A stretch of DNA of 64,000 nt from Varroa destructor. Lineage: Eukaryota; Arthropoda; Arachnida; Mesostigmata; Varroidae. The stretch lies in assembly GCF_002443255.2 (NCBI RefSeq), contig NW_019211455.1:41600837-41664836 (forward strand). The letters run 5' to 3'. Under the pieces are notes generated by a model. That model was not told where the DNA came from, did no database searches, and worked only from the letters and a program-made list of their open reading frames with translations. Made by a program: the position numbers and the translations under genes. This document shows, piece by piece, positions 61,293 to 64,000 of this stretch (within the stretch, counting starts at the first letter, position 1; each line of letters opens with the position of its first letter).

Positions 61293-64000
61293 CGTATGGA
61301 CGCAATATGAGCGCCCGAAACGTGGGGCATGCCAACTTGGAAATGTAGTTGAAATAAAAAAATCGCCTTAGGCACGCCTAACTATCGTACCCCATACTTT
61401 GACCTCGGAGAAGTAAAAAAAATAGACCAAGAAAAAACAGATTTGTTTTCCTACATTTGTTCTTTTTTATTAGGAACTATCAGTTTCGAAAAATGTGCGG
61501 GAACGATTTCAGTGTGATTAGGACATAGGTAAGGATCAAACCTGATCAACCGTCAATGTTGATCGCTGGATTCAATTTGACATAGTGGAGTTGGCCCAAC
61601 CATGCGTCGGTCAACGAAAGAAGTATGCTGGTCAGTTGTCAGTTACCGCCATATCGCAATTTGTTTTTGAGTTGAACTCTTAGGTATGGTATTTTAGGTA
61701 TAATACCTACGTACAGTTGGGCAGCATATTTTGACTCGTATATTCCAACCTTAATTATTTACTTTATTTATATAATCTTAATGAGTTGATTTCATATTTT
61801 GCATCACTTTCTGATCTAGCTTTGCTAAGGTTTGAACATTGGTTTTTTATTAGTAGTGTTTGTACGATTTTGTGAAAAACCTACAGATACATTTTGATAA
61901 TAGGAATTAATTAAGCCTATTTATTAGTTCTAAGCTCGTCCTTTGTAATAGCTCAGATGCCGATAGAGGAAAACTAGATCACTAGCTAGTCTTCGAAGCC
62001 TTTGCTTTGCCCGTTCATTCAAGGGACCTTTAGCCAATCACCACAAACCTTGTGCTAACAACCGTTTTTTCACAGATCTATTTTTTTCCTTCTAAGAGAA
62101 AGTAACGCCTCTATTGATAACGATGGGAACATATCTACTAAACTACCCAAGTGGGACGGTTTTGTTTGGCTGACGTCTATATTAGCGCCTTTCATTTGTC
62201 ACTGCTCTTCCTCGTTCGCCGTACTGTAAAAGCAATAATTTTGTCGAATGGCTATACAGATAAACTGATAAAAATGTGTACATAGCCCTTGGCAAAAACC
62301 ATACTCAAAGAGTGAACTGCGTTACTGCAGAGTTTAGGGATATAACAGATGCACGACAGGAGATCGGATTAAGCATATATAGTGCTCCACTGCCGAAAAT
62401 AAAAATGCTAAGATCAAATCGAGCCAAACAATAGCAATAATAGTTAAAATTGGGAATCAGAGCCTGCTTTTTGTAAGGGTCCCGTCAAAAGTAAAGCCTA
62501 CATTTTAAGAAAAACAGAGGTAAACGTATAGTTAGACACTTGCAAAGCGTTCGCCCTTGATAAGGGCCGAATCGAGAGGGATAAAGAGAGAAAGAGAAAT
62601 AGCTAACATGCAAAAGGACATAAAACATCTATGTAAATGTTAGACATTCTGTAGATAGAGATTGATGCAAGATATTACCTTTGTGGGATCTGTACCTGGG
62701 ATCTGCTAATGTCAGACATTATAATTTACAGGGGCTGTGTGACAATAAACACTAATCATTTACGAAGTCAATCATTCCAACATTATGCATTGAATTTTAT
62801 TTTAGAAAGGTCTTCTTCCAAGTCAGGCTCGTATCTGACTGAGCATGATCTAACAGCAGCTGCTACAACAGCAATAAAATCAGCACACAGGTTGCAATCG
62901 TTAAGAGTGGGAGACATTTTGATAAATCAATCGACTTTTAGATGTTTCTCTGACAGTGTATCAAAAATATTTACCCTTCTGCACTGTTTCAATTGGAATC
63001 TGTTTGTCCCGTTAACACCCGCGTCCCATTGCTGCAAAGCTTAGTGAAATAAATAAGGTTTTTGGGGACAGCATCCAGAATACAGCCTGTCAATAAATAG
63101 TAATATATGACGACAGATTTGTAACTTCTGTAACTGTATTAGCAACTATCGGTATGATTAAAAGCCGAAATCAGGTAATCTTTTCGGAGAGAATCTCGGA
63201 AAAAAGATAAATAAACGAAATTTTAATTAGTAAAAAGAGGTACATAACAGAGATTATATCACATGATATGATGTATCGACAGCGTGAAGGTGATCAGACT
63301 AAAAAACAGGCGTTGGACGAAGTTTTATCTGAGCCATCTTCACTTCCGTGGTCTGGTGCCTAACGAAAACATCACAGTTAAAGGATGGTCAGCGACGAGG
63401 AACATAAAACGGATGAATTAACAAAAGTAATATTCTTTAGGTTTGACCTAACCATGTGAAACAGTGTTTTTTGCGGAGATAATACGTTGAGGTGTATATA
63501 CACATATATCTGGATGTAGCTATCTGTAGACCTGGGTCAAATTTAAGTGTCAGGGAAGATGCCATCATATGTATCTTGTTGAACAAGCTTTAGAAAGAGC
63601 ATTTTGTGTTTCGAAAAAATCTGCGGTAACTCGTACACAGGTAAATGAACTTAATTCTAACTAAGTACTTCGTATCACCGGTTTCCACCGGAACTTCTGT
63701 GGAAGAAGCGAATTTGGCGCGCACCGGGGTTACCGCGCAGGTGCCACTAGTCGACTCAAAATGACAACAGTGTTAAGTTGTTCTTAACTCTACGGGAAGT
63801 TTCAAATGTTTGTAACACGAATCCGATTTTCCCAGGTTTCATGGACCTGTTTTCTAATCGGAACAAACCAACTCGCTAAATATTAAAATTCTTCGAGCAC
63901 GGAGCTTTCATTCGTCCTAGTGAACAAGATAAGTGTTATGGTAGGGTAGGATTTGTCCTGTATGTAGGTTTAACAGGACGGTTGGAGAAAATTGCTGTAT
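61293..64000. other. Intergenic to window end, no supported gene
   Basis: AT-rich. A 111-codon ATG frame at 62709-63044 contains a plausible-looking stretch (KSGSYLTEHDLTAAATTAIK), but the rest is unlike protein and I do not recognise it. The GC-richer patch at about 63700-63750 has no clear feature. Confidence 0.4.

Noticed and set aside
62709..63044. 111-codon plus-strand frame as a gene
   Set aside because: It has an ATG, but no recognisable similarity, no splice support and a Cys/Leu/Phe-rich end typical of random AT-rich frames.

Overview
The window is eukaryotic nuclear DNA: AT-rich and gene-sparse, with spliced genes, GT-AG introns plus one clear GC-AG intron, many (TA)n microsatellites and a 100-N assembly gap. 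A block of CCTAA/TTAGG repeats points to an arthropod. Gene structure and the 6 kb intron would suit a chelicerate such as a mite, but that is inference. Coding exons were built by hand from splice sites, phase continuity and recognisable protein families.

Layout. 1-5884 holds no intact gene, but has a tRNA-like SINE fragment, a GC-rich possible exon and an interstitial telomeric array inside a direct duplication. 5885-7165 (-) is a complete three-exon V-ATPase subunit G gene. 557 bp away and divergent, 7723-13826 (+) is a complete eight-exon TDP2 gene (5'-tyrosyl-DNA phosphodiesterase). 13827-24116 is empty apart from AT-rich DNA, a microsatellite and a SINE-like piece. 24117-29766 (+) holds the exons of a CD36-family scavenger receptor in order, but with stops, a frameshift, lost conserved residues and no central exon, so it looks like an unprocessed pseudogene. 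31935-33703 (-) is a two-exon gene for an unrecognised secreted protein with a TATA box. 36729-37056 (-) is a decayed fragment resembling the actin-related protein ACTR10. 37057-51005 is repeat-bearing and in places GC-rich intergenic DNA containing the gap. 51006-60258 (+) is a complete seven-exon PGAP3 (PER1-like GPI remodelling lipase) gene with a 6.1 kb first intron. A possible small gene or terminal exon follows at 60843-61052.

The intact genes are housekeeping functions (proton pump stalk, DNA-adduct repair, GPI-anchor remodelling) and do not form a pathway. I found no mobile-element protein, CRISPR array, operon or multi-gene accessory system. The most unusual items are the telomeric block within a 66-67 bp duplication, the decayed CD36 gene, a set of perfect palindromes, the two SUMO-interaction-like motifs in TDP2 and the orphan secreted protein.
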